Source: Vibrio hippocampi
GTDB lineage: Bacteria; Pseudomonadota; Gammaproteobacteria; Enterobacterales; Vibrionaceae
Assembly (NCBI RefSeq): GCF_921292975.1
Contig: NZ_CAKLCM010000001.1
Span: 372,001 to 436,000, forward strand
Length of the DNA stretch: 64,000 bases
Direction of reading: 5' to 3'
This document shows, in pieces, positions 63,758 through 64,000 of this stretch. A program made the position numbers and the translations under genes. How positions within the stretch are numbered: position 1 is the first letter of the stretch; each line of letters begins with the position of its first letter. Below the pieces are notes generated by a model. The model was not told the DNA's origin. It was given only the letters and a program-made list of their open reading frames with translations, and made no database searches.

Positions 63758-64000
63758 ATGCACAACATTCAACAATTGAGTGAAGCTCTGGGGCAGCTGC
63801 TGCGTGAGAGTCAGTATGTACTAACTACGGCGGAATCATGCACGGGTGGCGGTATCGCGACAGCGATCACGGATATCGCAGGCAGCTCTGCGTGGTTTGA
63901 CCGTTCATTTGTGACTTACAGCAACGAGGCTAAAATGGAAATGTTGGGTGTACAGTTGAGCACCCTAGAGACGGTCGGTGCGGTCAGCGAACAGACCGTG
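63758..64000 (+). CDS. pncC: PncC/CinA-C nicotinamide-nucleotide amidase (5' part)
   Basis: The first 81 codons of a CinA C-terminal-domain protein, cut by the window end. AESCTGGGIATAITDIAGSSAWFDRSFVTYSN is the conserved active-site region of nicotinamide-mononucleotide deamidases. It lacks the N-terminal MoaB-like domain of full-length CinA at its start, so it is the single-domain PncC form. AAGGAGAG precedes the ATG. In vibrios recA usually follows, which cannot be seen here. Confidence 0.92.
   Translation, partial: MHNIQQLSEALGQLLRESQYVLTTAESCTGGGIATAITDIAGSSAWFDRSFVTYSNEAKMEMLGVQLSTLETVGAVSEQTV

Overview
The window is ordinary core chromosome of a gammaproteobacterium of the family Vibrionaceae, most likely a Vibrio. 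The basis is gene content and order: mrcA-pilMNOPQ-aroK-aroB-damX-dam-rpe-gph-trpS-pabA-argD-astA-astD-DUF1338-crp-prkB-yheU-yheT, then yheS-kefGB-yheV-slyD, rpsF-rpsR-rplI-dnaB-alr-pgi, and ridA-pyrI-pyrB-argF-arcA-rraB-mutS-pncC. Species cannot be fixed from the sequence alone. I see no rRNA operon, insertion sequence, integron, CRISPR array or intact prophage. There is one tRNA (Leu, CAA).

Layout. 1-5680: thiamine ABC transporter end (thiP, thiQ), darP, pmbA, mrcA. 5824-9772: the type IV pilus alignment/secretin operon in a reduced form, with pilO and pilP joined in one frame and pilQ starting directly at its STN domain. 9978-17495: aroK-aroB-damX-dam-rpe-gph-trpS, then pabA. 17876-22476: arginine/ornithine succinyltransferase genes (argD/astC, astA, astD) followed by a DUF1338 enzyme, behind a 380-base control region. 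22594-28459: crp, prkB, yheU, yheT, a MocR regulator divergent from a LysE exporter, and a DUF2390 gene. 28459-33940: yheS, kefG-kefB, yheV, slyD. 34466-42880: iaaA, the rpsF ribosomal operon (with no priB), a DUF481 porin-like protein, dnaB, alr, yjbQ, pgi. 42974-46127: an RDD protein, tRNA-Leu and a metzincin-motif lipoprotein. 46128-52061: an amino-acid ABC transporter, a TraF-like outer-membrane protein and a sodium:solute symporter. 52694-54488: a two-gene unit resembling a replication initiator plus helicase loader. 54570-59102: ridA, pyrI, pyrB with a leader-peptide attenuator, argF, arcA. 59702-64000: rraB, a non-catalytic GH2-like protein, mutS, pncC.

How the parts work together. Three gene groups meet at arginine: the succinyltransferase route (astC/astA/astD), the deiminase route (arcA plus ornithine carbamoyltransferase) and pyrimidine synthesis, which shares carbamoyl phosphate with the carbamoyltransferase next door. 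Candidate ArgR boxes lie before argD and before argF; a pyrBI leader with a coupled terminator, an AATTTG start site and a PurR-like palindrome lies before pyrB. These sites were read by eye and are inferences.

Most worth a second look: the O/DnaT-like plus lambda-P-like pair at 52694-54488, in the same window as dnaB and a ribosomal operon lacking priB; the PilO-PilP fusion beside a secretin without AMIN domains; a lipoprotein with HExxHxxGxxH; an ABC permease with an extra periplasmic beta domain; the pyrBI control region; and several unusual repeats (16-bp array at 24645, 15-bp array in pilQ, a dispersed palindrome in three places, and a palindrome with amplified ends at 34160-34320).
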